Part shown: piece by piece, positions 1 to 8,701 of the stretch
Position numbering within the stretch: position 1 is the stretch's first letter
Layout of the letters: each line of letters begins with the position of its first letter
From: Elizabethkingia bruuniana
GTDB taxonomy: Bacteria; Bacteroidota; Bacteroidia; Flavobacteriales; Weeksellaceae
DNA length: 64,000 nucleotides
NCBI RefSeq assembly: GCF_002024805.1
Contig: NZ_CP014337.1
Coordinates: 3,906,001 to 3,970,000 of the forward strand
Direction: 5' to 3'
Program-made: the position numbers and the translations under genes
Notes under the pieces: model-generated
What the model saw: the letters and a program-made list of their open reading frames with translations, nothing else
The model's database searches: none
What the model was told of the DNA's origin: nothing

Positions 1-444
1 GCCCATACAGCTTACTATTTTTATTTTATTTTTTTTGGCAGCTTTAATCAGCGCAAGCTTAGGACTTACACTATCAATACAATCTAAAATATAATCGAAG
101 TTTCCTGCCTGGATGACTTCTTCCATTCTTTCCGGGTTCAGAAACTCATTAATTCTGGTTAAGTTTAATTCCGGATTAATATCCAGAATTCTTCTTGCCA
201 TTAATTCAACTTTATCGTCTCCGACAGTTGAGTGAAGAGCGGGAAGCTGGCGGTTTATATTGGTGATATCTATAACGTCGCCGTCCACAATCGTCAGATT
301 ACCAACACCCGAACGGGCTATAAATTCCGCTGCAAAAGAACCTACCCCACCCATTCCTACAATTAGGATATTGGATTTTTTTAGTTTCTCTATGCCTGCT
401 TCTTTTATTAGTAATTCGGTGCGCTCCAGCCAGATATCTACCAT
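1..444 (-). CDS. tcdA: tRNA threonylcarbamoyladenosine dehydratase, 3' end cut by window
   Basis: ThiF/E1-like enzyme that would cyclise the t6A base next to the anticodon (t6A to ct6A) using ATP. The visible 148 residues start MVDIWLERTELL and carry the nucleotide-binding loop GMGGVGS at residues 30-36. They also hold the E1-type DGDVIDITNINRQ segment at about 54-66 and the LDCIDSV strand near 120-126. The order and spacing match TcdA/CsdL rather than MoeB or ThiF, but the C-terminal half is outside the window. The ATG at 444-442 overlaps the stop of the upstream tatD by 7 bases, so the two are probably translationally coupled. Confidence 0.88.
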   Translation of the reverse strand, partial: MVDIWLERTELLIKEAGIEKLKKSNILIVGMGGVGSFAAEFIARSGVGNLTIVDGDVIDITNINRQLPALHSTVGDDKVELMARRILDINPELNLTRINEFLNPERMEEVIQAGNFDYILDCIDSVSPKLALIKAAKKNKIKIVSCMG

Positions 445-1064
445 CTGAAAATTGTTTTTAAATTATAATCTACTATATTTTCCAGCTCCATTATAGAAAT
501 ACCCCGTACCATTGCAGCTTTTTCATAAAGCATTTCAATGCTGATCTCCGCGGTATCGGTCTCTAATACGAAAGTTTCGTTGGGTATTTTCTGAAAAGTT
601 TTTTGCAAAGATAAATTATTCAGAAGTGAAGCTCCAAAAGACAAGTAAAAACCATTTTGCAATAATTGTGTTGCAATGGTTTCTCTTTTATTAAATCCAT
701 GGATAATTTTTGGAATACGAACTCCCTTACATACTGTTATAACCTCGTTGTAACGACGGACACAGTGAATTGTTAGCGGTTTTTGCAGTTCTTCCGCTAT
801 TGCAATTTGTGATTTAAACACTTTTATTTGCTCTTCTATAGATGTATTTACGAAAGCATCCAGGCCGCATTCGCCTATGGATAGGCAGTTTGAGGTTTTT
901 GCCGCAGTATGTACTTTTTCAATTACAGACTCCCAATCCTCATTGATATCCTGAGGGTGCAAACCTATGGAATAGAATTCCGGAGAAAATTCTTCCTGAA
1001 CAGATTTGTTGTAAACTCCCTCATAGTCAGGGATCTTATGGTGATGATGAAAGTCAAATATCAT
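438..1064 (-). CDS. TatD-family metal-dependent hydrolase
   Basis: A 208-residue member of the TatD/YcfH family of divalent-metal (deoxyribo)nucleases. The metal-binding landmarks are an N-terminal FDFHHHH in place of the usual HxH, GLHPQD at about 35-40, SIGECGLD near 62-69, IHCVR near 98, IHGFNK near 120, and LETDTAE near 167-173. It is shorter than typical TatD proteins (about 255-260 residues), as is common for the compact Bacteroidota form that sits beside tcdA. The true substrate is unknown. It shares a probable operon with tcdA and is divergent from the TetR gene at 1155. Confidence 0.85.
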   Translation of the reverse strand: MIFDFHHHHKIPDYEGVYNKSVQEEFSPEFYSIGLHPQDINEDWESVIEKVHTAAKTSNCLSIGECGLDAFVNTSIEEQIKVFKSQIAIAEELQKPLTIHCVRRYNEVITVCKGVRIPKIIHGFNKRETIATQLLQNGFYLSFGASLLNNLSLQKTFQKIPNETFVLETDTAEISIEMLYEKAAMVRGISIMELENIVDYNLKTIFRW

Positions 1065-1103
1065 CTTCCAAAATTAAAAAATAAAATAATTGAAAAAAAA
1101 TTA

Positions 1104-1121
1104 ATTAAACGTTTGTTTAAT
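1104..1121. promoter_or_regulatory. Inverted repeat, probable TetR autoregulatory operator
   Basis: Two perfect 7-base arms, ATTAAAC and GTTTAAT, are separated by GTTT. The repeat covers the -33 region of the efflux operon promoter, where a TetR-type repressor encoded by the first gene would be expected to bind. The function is inferred from position and symmetry. Confidence 0.55.
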
Positions 1122-1144
1122 AACATAAAAGTGAATTAAATTTG
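1113..1144 (+). promoter_or_regulatory. Flavobacterial-type promoter of the tetR-tolC-emrAB operon
   Basis: TTG at 1113-1115 and a perfect TAnnTTTG -7 box (TAAATTTG) at 1137-1144 are separated by 21 bases. The start codon at 1155 lies about 10 bases past the -7 box, so the mRNA leader would be very short. Confidence 0.65.
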
Positions 1145-1154
1145 CATCCGTAAA

Positions 1155-1796
1155 ATGAGAAAAATAAAAAAACTTAGTGAAAAGCAACTGCATATTTTAG
1201 AAGTTGCAGAAAGCCTTATCGCAGAGAAAGGCTTTAAAGGAACATCAGTAAGAGAAATTTGTAGTCAGGCGAATATAAATGTTGCCATGATCTCATATTA
1301 TTTCGGTTCGAAAGATAAAATGATGTTTCATTTGTATCAGTACAGAGTTCAGAAAGCAAAGGAAAATTTCAGCAATTTTACACAAACGATTTCATCAGCA
1401 AGCCCGGCTATGCAAATGAAAGAAATTCTGAATTTTATCCTTGGACAGATCCTTAAATTCAATTATTTCCATGGATTTGTAACTAATGAATGCCATACTG
1501 CAGAACCTAATAAAGAATTTCTTCGTGATTTTTACGCATTATGCGTAACCAAATTTGAAGAAGTAGTTCAGAAAGGAATAGTAGTAGGTGAATTTAAAAA
1601 GGCTGTAAAGCCTGAAAATCTTCTAGCAACTATTCTCGGGACGATCATCTTTAGCATCAGAAACAGAGAGTTTTACCAGGCCTACCTGCCTGAGCATAAT
1701 GAGGAAGATTACTATCAGAAATTAGAAGAACGATTAAAAACCCATTTATACAACACCGTATTTTCATTACTAGGGTATGAAACAAATGACAACTAA
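1155..1796 (+). CDS. TetR/AcrR-family transcriptional regulator of the efflux operon
   Basis: 213 residues. The N-terminal helix-turn-helix domain (about residues 8-55) reads ILEVAESLIAEKGFKGTSV...NVAMISYYFGSKDKM, typical of TetR/AcrR repressors. The remaining helical part is the ligand and dimer domain, with no specific ligand motif. It is the first gene of a run with an outer-membrane factor, a membrane-fusion protein and an MFS pump. It overlaps the next gene by 20 bases, so it most likely represses its own operon through the palindrome at 1104-1121. The inducing compound cannot be told from sequence. Confidence 0.9.
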   Translation: MRKIKKLSEKQLHILEVAESLIAEKGFKGTSVREICSQANINVAMISYYFGSKDKMMFHLYQYRVQKAKENFSNFTQTISSASPAMQMKEILNFILGQILKFNYFHGFVTNECHTAEPNKEFLRDFYALCVTKFEEVVQKGIVVGEFKKAVKPENLLATILGTIIFSIRNREFYQAYLPEHNEEDYYQKLEERLKTHLYNTVFSLLGYETNDN

Positions 1797-3090
1797 AATT
1801 CTCCTGTTGGCTGCATTTAGCGCCGCGGGTTTGGAATTTGCGCAAACAGTACAAAAGCTGACTTTGTCCGAAGCTATAGTACTAAGCATGAAAAATAACT
1901 CTAAGGTTAAAATTGCTGAAGCGCAACTGAATACAATGGACTCGAAAGTCCAGGAGGCAAAGAATAAAAGATTACCAGATCTGAAACTAAGCGGAAACCT
2001 GATGAAGCCATTTAATACAATGGAAATAAAATCAGAGCTTCCGTTCCTGAATGGTGGTGGAGCATCTCCGTCTGCTCCGGATTATGTGGCAATACAGCAG
2101 CTAAATCTTGGAATGCCTCTTTTTGCAGGATTTAAGATTAAGAACGGAATTGCTGTTGCGGAATATCAGAAGAGCATTCAGCAGTATCAGTTGGAAAACG
2201 ACAAGCAGGATATTGCTTTAGCTGCAACACAGGGATTTGTAAACCTTTATAAGGCAAAGCAGGCTATCAGTGTAATCAACGAAAACCTTTCCAGATCACA
2301 TCAGAGAAGTGTTGACTTCGAGAAACTGGAACTGAACGGAGTTGTTGCCAGAAACGATCTGATGAGAGTAAAACTTCAGGAAAGTAACGTTAAATTGTCT
2401 TTGGCGGATGCTAAAAAGAATGTTAATGTACTAAACTACAATCTTGGAGTCCTTTTAGGATTAGCTGAAGGAACTGAAATAGACCCTGAAATTGGTGGAG
2501 ACGAGGCTCAGGAATTTGTAAACGAACAAAATCTTCAGGAGCAGTCTTTACAACAAAGACAGGAATATAAAATTCTTTCGGAGCAGGAAAAGGTTGGAAA
2601 AGCTAATGTAGAAATTGCGAAAGCAGCATATTATCCAACAGTTTCTCTTACTGCAGGGTATATCAATGCATGGATGCCTAATATTTTGCAGATTAATCAT
2701 ATGACAATGGCTGGTTTATCTCTTTCCTATGATCTTGCTAACCTGTATAAGAACAGAGCTACTGTACAAACAGCAAAACTACAGCAGGTTGAAATTCAGG
2801 AGAATAAAAAAGCATTGAACGATAAGGTGAAAACTGATATCCACAATGCGTTTGAAGATTATCAGCTGCAAAACGAGAAGATTAAAGTTTATGAAGAGGC
2901 TGTGGGACAGGCTAATGAAAACTATAAAGTTGTGAAGAACAAATTCGATAATGGTCTTGCAACAACAACAGATCTTCTTACTGCAGACGTAGAGCAGCTT
3001 CAGGCTCAGCTTAATCTGGTATACGGAAAAGCAGATAAAAAATGGTCTTATTTCAATTTACTAAGACAAACAGGAGAAATAAAATATTAA
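1777..3090 (+). CDS. TolC-family outer-membrane efflux channel
   Basis: 437 residues with an N-terminal signal sequence ending near FAQ (residues 21-23), then the duplicated helical OEP repeats of TolC-like proteins. The first half has LTLSEAIVLSMKNNSKVKIAEAQL and the second half the characteristic EQEKVGKANVEIAKAAYYPTVSLTAGY. It would form the trimeric outer-membrane and periplasmic channel for the HlyD and MFS proteins that follow. The first ATG lies inside tetR. A second ATG three codons downstream (1786) gives an equally good signal peptide, so the exact start is open. Confidence 0.9.
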   Translation: MKQMTTKILLLAAFSAAGLEFAQTVQKLTLSEAIVLSMKNNSKVKIAEAQLNTMDSKVQEAKNKRLPDLKLSGNLMKPFNTMEIKSELPFLNGGGASPSAPDYVAIQQLNLGMPLFAGFKIKNGIAVAEYQKSIQQYQLENDKQDIALAATQGFVNLYKAKQAISVINENLSRSHQRSVDFEKLELNGVVARNDLMRVKLQESNVKLSLADAKKNVNVLNYNLGVLLGLAEGTEIDPEIGGDEAQEFVNEQNLQEQSLQQRQEYKILSEQEKVGKANVEIAKAAYYPTVSLTAGYINAWMPNILQINHMTMAGLSLSYDLANLYKNRATVQTAKLQQVEIQENKKALNDKVKTDIHNAFEDYQLQNEKIKVYEEAVGQANENYKVVKNKFDNGLATTTDLLTADVEQLQAQLNLVYGKADKKWSYFNLLRQTGEIKY

Positions 3091-3114
3091 TAACGGCAAA
3101 TAATAAACATAGAA

Positions 3115-4203
3115 ATGTCTGAACAAGTTCCAAATAAAAAGAAAATTAATTCAAAGTTTATCGCCATCCTTGCGGTTCTTATTGTAGGAGGTGGGGCATT
3201 TGGATTTTATAAATATCAGCATGCGCAAGTGCACCAGACAACTGATGATGCGCAGATAGAAACAAATATAACGGCTATCACTCCAAGAATTCAGGCCTTT
3301 ATAAAAGAGGTAAGAGTAAAAGATAACCAATATGTGAAAAAAGGAGATACACTTTTAATTCTTGATGCAAGTGATATTAATACTAGGGTAGAAGAAGCAA
3401 GAGCCGGAGTTTCTCAGGCTGAAAGCGGTATTACTGCAGCACAGGCACAGACTGAGGCATCTACTTCTACATTACCTATTACAAATAATCAGGTTGCTGC
3501 AATGAACGCTAATATCGATGCTGCAAAAGCTAAACTTTGGCAGGCAACACAAGATTATAACAGATACAGCAATCTTTATCAGGATCACAGTATTACAAAA
3601 CAGCAATTTGAGCAAGCTCGTACAGCAATGCTAGAGGCTCAGGCAACTGTAAAAGGATATGAAAGCCAGAGATTAGCTACTCAAAATCAGACACAAGCTA
3701 CAATTTCTCAAAGCCACGCTGTAGGATCTCAGGTATCTGTAGCAAAAGCTAACCTGGAGAAAAGCAAAGCGTCTTTAGAGGCTGCAAAAATCAACCTTTC
3801 TTATACTGTAATTACAGCACCGGTTTCAGGTTTTGTTTCAAGAGTAGATTTGCAACAGGGACAATTGCTTAATCCTGGTCAACAATTATTTAACATTGTA
3901 GACGAACATATTTGGGTTGTTGCTAACTTCAAAGAAACTCAGTTAGAAAAAATAAGAATCGGACAGAAAGTAGAAATTAAAGCGGATGCTTATCCACAGC
4001 ATAAATTCGAAGCTAAAGTAAGCTCTTTCTCTCCGGCAACAGGAGCTCAGTTCTCTCTTTTACCTCCGGATAATGCTTCAGGAAACTTCGTAAAAGTGGT
4101 ACAAAGACTACCAGTATCTATCGAGTTTGTAAACCCGAAAGATCCTATGCTGAAATATCTTCGTCCGGGAATGAATCTGGATGTTGATGTGACTACTAAA
4201 TAA
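3115..4203 (+). CDS. emrA: EmrA/HlyD-family periplasmic adaptor
   Basis: 362 residues. A charged N terminus and one membrane anchor (about 15-32) are followed by the first half of a lipoyl/biotinyl-like domain (TDDAQIETNITAITPRI...). Next come a long alanine- and glutamine-rich coiled-coil hairpin (about 90-225), the second lipoyl half (YTVITAPVSGFVSRVDLQQGQ), and a beta-barrel domain. This is the membrane-fusion component linking the inner-membrane MFS pump to the TolC-like channel. It sits 24 bases after the tolC-like gene and 53 bases before emrB, the standard EmrAB order. Confidence 0.9.
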   Translation: MSEQVPNKKKINSKFIAILAVLIVGGGAFGFYKYQHAQVHQTTDDAQIETNITAITPRIQAFIKEVRVKDNQYVKKGDTLLILDASDINTRVEEARAGVSQAESGITAAQAQTEASTSTLPITNNQVAAMNANIDAAKAKLWQATQDYNRYSNLYQDHSITKQQFEQARTAMLEAQATVKGYESQRLATQNQTQATISQSHAVGSQVSVAKANLEKSKASLEAAKINLSYTVITAPVSGFVSRVDLQQGQLLNPGQQLFNIVDEHIWVVANFKETQLEKIRIGQKVEIKADAYPQHKFEAKVSSFSPATGAQFSLLPPDNASGNFVKVVQRLPVSIEFVNPKDPMLKYLRPGMNLDVDVTTK

Positions 4204-4218
4204 TTTATAAATAAAAGA

Positions 4219-4236
4219 AACGGAGGTTTCTCCGTT
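4219..4236 (+). other. Stem-loop between emrA and emrB
   Basis: Perfect 7-bp arms, AACGGAG and CTCCGTT, around GTTT. There is no U-run after it, so it is unlikely to be a strong terminator. It may set the stoichiometry of pump versus adaptor by mRNA processing or partial attenuation. Confidence 0.4.
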
Positions 4237-4256
4237 CTAAATACCTTAATTGATTA

Positions 4257-5834
4257 ATGGAAAATCCGGATTCTCTGGTAGAATATGGTTTTAGAAGGGG
4301 TATTATCGTTTTAATGGCGGTATTGTGTGCTCTTCTGGAAATCGTAGATACTACCATTGTGAACGTGGCTCTGGACTCTATGAAAGGGAGTCTGGGAGTA
4401 ACACTGGAAGATGTTGCCTGGGTAGTTACGGCTTATGCTATTGCAAACGTAATTATGGTACCAATGACGGCATGGCTTTCTCAGCAGTTTGGTAGAAGAA
4501 ATTACTTTGTAGCTTCGATCATTGTCTTTACCGCGGCTTCTTTCCTTTGTGGAAATTCAACCTCAATGGCAGAGCTTATTATCTTCAGGTTTATACAGGG
4601 ACTTGGTGGGGGAGCCTTATTAGTAACCTCGCAAACCATTATTACCGAAATTTTCCCGGTGGAGAAAAGAGGTATGGCCCAAGCTATTTATGGGATGGGA
4701 GTTATTGTAGGACCTACATTGGGACCACCACTGGGAGGATATATTGTAGATAATTTCTCCTGGCCATATATTTTCTATATCAACATTCCGCTTGGTATTA
4801 TTGCAGCACTGCTGGCAATGAACTTTGTAAAAAGTCCGAGATATGGTGAGAAACGTAAACCGAGTGAGGTAGACTGGTGGGGGATTATACTGCTTTCTAC
4901 ATCTGTAGGATCTTTACAGTACGTTTTAGAGCACGGTCAACAAGACGACTGGTTCAATGATAAGATTATTCTTATCCTGAGTATTGTTACTGTATTGTCT
5001 GCAATCTTCTTTTTATGGAGGGAGCTAACAGCGAAATATCCTATTGTAAACCTGAGGGTACTGAAGAATACTAACCTGGCGGTAGGAACTGTTCTTACCT
5101 TTGTATTAGGATTTGGTTTATACGGATCAACATTTATTGTCCCGATATATACACAATCTATCCTGGGGTGGACGGCTACAGATGCCGGATTACTACTGGT
5201 GCCGTCATCTATTATGACCGGAATCATGATGCCAATTATCGGGAAGTTGCTACAGAAAGGAGTTCCTCAGAAATATTTGGTTACACTTGGATTTGCGATA
5301 TTCTTCCTGTACAGTCTTGCGATGTACTATGAGATGACCCCATATACCTCTACGGATGAGTTTTTCTGGCCGCTGGTAATTAGAGGGGTTGGTTTAGGTC
5401 TGCTATTTGTGCCGATTACAACACTATCCCTTTCGTCCTTAAAAGGTAGAGAAATTGCAGAAGGAGCGGCATTTACAGGGATGATGAGACAGTTAGGTGG
5501 TTCATTTGGTATTGCAATTATTACCACATATATAGCGAGAGACTCTCAAAAACACAGAGTAAACCTAATGGCCCATGTTGATATCACCAAAGACATTGTT
5601 GCACAAAGAATACAGATGTATCAGCAAATGATGATGTCAAAAGGAGCTACAGCACAGGAGGCATTAGGAAGAGCATATAAACTACTGGAGGGACAGGTGA
5701 TGAAGCAGGCAATGGTACTGACCTATGCAGATGTATTCCTGTATCTTGGTATACTATTCCTTATTTGTATTCCGTTTGTGCTTTCCATCAAGCAGGGGAA
5801 ATCAAAGATAAATCCTGCCGATGCAGCACACTAA
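4257..5834 (+). CDS. emrB: DHA2-family (EmrB/QacA-like) drug:H+ antiporter
   Basis: 525 residues with about 14 hydrophobic segments, the 14-TM DHA2 branch of the major facilitator superfamily. The motif D-like LEIVDTTIVNVALDSM lies in TM1, the loop 2-3 motif A appears as LSQQFGRRNYF, and the antiporter motif C is GMGVIVGPTLGPPLGGYI. It exports an unknown amphipathic compound through the EmrA and TolC-like partners in the same operon. The start ATG is the first after the intergenic hairpin. A long imperfect inverted repeat follows the stop (see 5867-5910). Confidence 0.9.
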   Translation: MENPDSLVEYGFRRGIIVLMAVLCALLEIVDTTIVNVALDSMKGSLGVTLEDVAWVVTAYAIANVIMVPMTAWLSQQFGRRNYFVASIIVFTAASFLCGNSTSMAELIIFRFIQGLGGGALLVTSQTIITEIFPVEKRGMAQAIYGMGVIVGPTLGPPLGGYIVDNFSWPYIFYINIPLGIIAALLAMNFVKSPRYGEKRKPSEVDWWGIILLSTSVGSLQYVLEHGQQDDWFNDKIILILSIVTVLSAIFFLWRELTAKYPIVNLRVLKNTNLAVGTVLTFVLGFGLYGSTFIVPIYTQSILGWTATDAGLLLVPSSIMTGIMMPIIGKLLQKGVPQKYLVTLGFAIFFLYSLAMYYEMTPYTSTDEFFWPLVIRGVGLGLLFVPITTLSLSSLKGREIAEGAAFTGMMRQLGGSFGIAIITTYIARDSQKHRVNLMAHVDITKDIVAQRIQMYQQMMMSKGATAQEALGRAYKLLEGQVMKQAMVLTYADVFLYLGILFLICIPFVLSIKQGKSKINPADAAH

Positions 5835-5866
5835 ACAGGTGCCGGAATCGTAATAAACAGATAATA

Positions 5867-5910
5867 ACAGTGTAGTGGTTTCTTAAAAAGAGATTACTAT
5901 ACTGTTAAAC
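5867..5910 (+). terminator. Possible terminator of the efflux operon
   Basis: An imperfect long hairpin with outer arms AACAGTGTAGT and ACTATACTGTT (one G-T pair) around a purine-rich loop. No clear T-run follows, so this is a weak call. Confidence 0.35.
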
Positions 5911-5944
5911 TATCATAAAAACAATTCTATTGTAAAAAAAATCT

Positions 5945-5952
5945 TATTTTTG
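5945..5952 (+). promoter_or_regulatory. -7 box upstream of the BamD-like gene
   Basis: TATTTTTG matches TAnnTTTG perfectly. A TTG lies only 12 bases upstream, which is too close, so the -33 element is not identified. Confidence 0.5.
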
Positions 5953-6011
5953 CAGATCGAATAGGCAAACTAATAAGGAAAAGATTCCTTAGGTAAAGCC
6001 CGGAAATATTT

Positions 6012-7028
6012 ATGAAAAAGATTCTAACCTTTATTACTCTTGCATTGATCGTTGTTTCTTGTAACAAAGAGTTTGACAACGCAATGAAAAGCGCAGACAA
6101 AGAAGTTATTCTTAAAGCAGCTGACAAATATTACGAAAAAAAGAATTGGAAGCAGGCTCTAGCGCTTTATGACAGATTACCAAATCTGCTTGCAGGAACC
6201 GATGAGTTAGCCGATATGAGCTATAAACAAGCTTATGCTAATTACTATGACAGAAGTTATAAATTAGCAGGGCACCAGTTTAAAAGCTTTACTGTAAATA
6301 ACCCGAGAGATCCACGCAGAGAAGAGGCAGCTTATATGTCAGCGCTTTGTTACCACCAGGATTCAAGAGATTATAATCTCGATCAGGAAAGTACAATTGC
6401 TGCGATTAATGAGCTTCAGGAGTTCCTGAATACTTATCCGGGTTCGGAAAGATCAAAAAATATTTCTAAGCTTGTAGATGAATTGTCTTACAAACTAGAA
6501 TTCAAAGCTTACGAAAATGCCCGTCAGTATTATAAAATGGCGGAATATAAAGCTGCCGATATAGCATTTGAAAATGTATTGGAAGATTATCCTTCTACAA
6601 AACTTCGTCCGCAGATCTTTAATTATATGATGAGATCTAAAGAGAGATTGGCTACATTGTCTAGTTATGATCTGAAATCAGACAGAATTGAAAATGCTAT
6701 TTCTTTTACCAGACAGGTGGAACGTGAGTTCCCTAACTCTGATAACAGTAAAGATGCTGTAAAAATAAGAGAGTCTCTGGAGCATGAGAAAGAAAACTTT
6801 GCTAAACTTAAAGTAGAATACGATAAGAGAAGAGCAGAGAGAGAAGCAAGAATTAAAAGACTTTCAGCTGAACAAGCTGCTGAAATGGAAAAAAAAGCAG
6901 AGAATAACCGTAAGGCTAAAGCTGTAAAAGAATATAAAGATAAGGTAAGAGGGTTGCAAAAGGATTCTGCTATATTGAATACACCACCTCCGGCAGCGAC
7001 TTTCAAAATACCTAGAAAAAGCAACTAA
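6012..7028 (+). CDS. bamD: Outer-membrane assembly lipoprotein, BamD/YfiO-like
   Basis: 338 residues. A lipoprotein signal ends in LIVVSC with the lipidated Cys at position 17. TPR-like helical repeats follow (YYEKKNWKQALALYDRL, NYYDRSYKLAGHQFKSFTVNNPRDP, YPGSERS), with a charged coiled-coil tail from about 240 to 315. BamD anchors to the outer membrane and helps BamA insert beta-barrel proteins. At 338 residues it is longer than the E. coli protein (about 245) because of the extra C-terminal coiled coil. It is followed 25 bases later by the omega-like gene and then coaBC-recN, an order I regard as typical of flavobacteria. Confidence 0.85.
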   Translation: MKKILTFITLALIVVSCNKEFDNAMKSADKEVILKAADKYYEKKNWKQALALYDRLPNLLAGTDELADMSYKQAYANYYDRSYKLAGHQFKSFTVNNPRDPRREEAAYMSALCYHQDSRDYNLDQESTIAAINELQEFLNTYPGSERSKNISKLVDELSYKLEFKAYENARQYYKMAEYKAADIAFENVLEDYPSTKLRPQIFNYMMRSKERLATLSSYDLKSDRIENAISFTRQVEREFPNSDNSKDAVKIRESLEHEKENFAKLKVEYDKRRAEREARIKRLSAEQAAEMEKKAENNRKAKAVKEYKDKVRGLQKDSAILNTPPPAATFKIPRKSN

Positions 7029-7053
7029 AATTTTAAATTAAAGTAAATCAGAT

Positions 7054-7377
7054 ATGAGCGTTAAAGATTCTAAAGCACCAGTAAACACCATCACTTACGA
7101 TAAGAATAAGATCGAAGAAAAAGTAGGTAGCATCTACGAAGCTATCGTAATTATGGGTAAGAGAGCGGAGCAGATTAATGCTGAAATCAGAACAGAACTT
7201 CACCAAAAATTAGATGAATTTGCTGTTCATAACTCAACTCTGGAAGAAGTTTTTGAAAACAGAGAACAAATTGAGATTTCTAAGAACTACGAAAGATTAC
7301 CAAAACCAACTTCAATTGCAGTTCAGGAATGGATGGATGGTGATATCTATTTCCGTAAGACAGAAGACAGAAACTAA
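7054..7377 (+). CDS. rpoZ: DNA-directed RNA polymerase omega subunit-like protein
   Basis: 107 residues, the Bacteroidota form of omega. A helical core, KIEEKVGSIYEAIVIMGKRAEQINAEIRTELHQKL in register, corresponds to the omega region that clamps the beta-prime C terminus. Identity to proteobacterial RpoZ is low, so the call rests on the recognisable GSIYEAIVIMGKRAEQIN core and on its place between bamD and coaBC. It is closely linked to bamD (25-base gap) and is followed by a terminator-like hairpin. Confidence 0.78.
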   Translation: MSVKDSKAPVNTITYDKNKIEEKVGSIYEAIVIMGKRAEQINAEIRTELHQKLDEFAVHNSTLEEVFENREQIEISKNYERLPKPTSIAVQEWMDGDIYFRKTEDRN

Positions 7378-7411
7378 GCGTTTTACAACGACTTTTATGA
7401 ATATTGGCAGG

Positions 7412-7438
7412 AAGATGTTTTTTTAAGACATCTTTTTG
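7412..7438 (+). terminator. Hairpin with U-run after rpoZ
   Basis: 7-bp arms AAGATGT and ACATCTT around a T-rich 9-base loop, followed by TTTTG. Probably a partial terminator before coaBC. Confidence 0.55.
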
Positions 7439-7465
7439 TCGTATTATTACTACAAATTTTTCAGC

Positions 7466-8677
7466 ATGGCGAACAGCTTACAAGGAAGAAAAGTATTAGT
7501 GGGCGTTACAGGCGGTATAGCTGCCTATAAAATCCATTTTCTGATAAGAGAACTGGTGAAAAACGGTGCAGAAGTGCAGGTGATTATGACGGAGGATGCA
7601 CACCAGTTTGTTACACCTCTTAGTCTTTCAACCTTATCCAGAAATCCGGTATATACAGATTTTTATAATACAGAGGGGACCTGGAACAATCATGTTGATT
7701 TAGCACTATGGGCAGATGTAATGCTTATTGCTCCATGTACGGCGAATACACTGGCAAAGATGTCTACAGGCTTATGTGACAATCTTTTACAGGCAACATA
7801 TCTTTCAGCTAAATGTCCTGTTTTTGTAGCTCCCGCAATGGATTTGGATATGTATGCACATCTTACAACAACCGAAAATCTGAAAAAGATTGAGAGCTTT
7901 GGAAACCGGATTATTCCGGCCGAAGAAGGTGAGCTTGCAAGTGGTCTTACGGGGCTAGGCAGAATGGCTGAACCAGAAACTATATTCAGACATTTACAAC
8001 AATTCTTTAGTACAGAAAATTCAAAGTCTCTGCTGAAAGGCAAAAAGGTACTGATTACAGCAGGACCAACCTTTGAACCAATAGATCCTGTTCGATTTAT
8101 AGGAAATCACTCTTCCGGAAAAATGGGATTTGCATTGGCGGAAGCAGCTGCAGACAGAGGTGCTGAGGTTATCCTTATATCTGGTCCAAGCAGCTTGCAT
8201 ACTACACATCCCAATATTTCATTACATGCTGTAATCTCAGCGAAAGAGATGTTGGAAGAGGTTTTCAAATATTATGAAAATGTAGATGTAGCCATTATGA
8301 GTGCTGCCGTAGCAGATTATACCCCCAAATATTATTCGGATCAGAAGATCAAAAAGAAGGAACAGGACTTTATGATAGAGCTTGTGAAAAACCCTGATAT
8401 TCTGAAGACAATGGGTGAAAAGAAAAGCCATCAGTTATTAGTAGGTTTTGCACTGGAAACCCAAAATGAAGTAGAATATGCTAAATCTAAATTGGTACAA
8501 AAGAATCTGGATCTTATTATACTGAATTCACTTCAGGATTCCGGAGCAGGATTTAAGAGAGATACCAATAAGATCAGTATTTTCACAAAAGAAGGAGAAA
8601 GTAAGGTATTCGACCTTAAAAAGAAGACAGAAGTAGCAGAGGATATCCTAAACGTAGTAGAAGAAAAATTACACTAA
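7466..8677 (+). CDS. coaBC: Bifunctional phosphopantothenoylcysteine decarboxylase/phosphopantothenate-cysteine ligase
   Basis: 403 residues from the ATG at 7466. Upstream in-frame codons would begin at a TTG inside the preceding hairpin, so they are rejected. CoaB joins cysteine to 4'-phosphopantothenate and CoaC decarboxylates the product with FMN, two steps of coenzyme A synthesis. The N-terminal flavoprotein half shows GVTGGIAAYK, WADVMLIAPCTANTLAKM and PAMDLDMY. The C-terminal ligase half (from about 190) shows KVLITAGPTFEPIDPVRF, NHSSGKMG, SAAVADYTPK and VKNPDIL. It lies in line with recN, 24 bases apart. The order of domains and the length are normal. Confidence 0.94.
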   Translation: MANSLQGRKVLVGVTGGIAAYKIHFLIRELVKNGAEVQVIMTEDAHQFVTPLSLSTLSRNPVYTDFYNTEGTWNNHVDLALWADVMLIAPCTANTLAKMSTGLCDNLLQATYLSAKCPVFVAPAMDLDMYAHLTTTENLKKIESFGNRIIPAEEGELASGLTGLGRMAEPETIFRHLQQFFSTENSKSLLKGKKVLITAGPTFEPIDPVRFIGNHSSGKMGFALAEAAADRGAEVILISGPSSLHTTHPNISLHAVISAKEMLEEVFKYYENVDVAIMSAAVADYTPKYYSDQKIKKKEQDFMIELVKNPDILKTMGEKKSHQLLVGFALETQNEVEYAKSKLVQKNLDLIILNSLQDSGAGFKRDTNKISIFTKEGESKVFDLKKKTEVAEDILNVVEEKLH

Positions 8678-8701
8678 ATAAATAGCGTAAACGAAGGAAA
8701 A

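Noticed and set aside
909-1139. 76-codon plus-strand frame at the start of tatD
   Set aside because: It runs antisense through the conserved N terminus of TatD and across its promoter, and has no recognisable protein features.
7436-7465. N-terminal extension of CoaBC
   Set aside because: It would begin with TTG within the terminator hairpin of the preceding gene. The ATG at 7466 opens directly into the family start.
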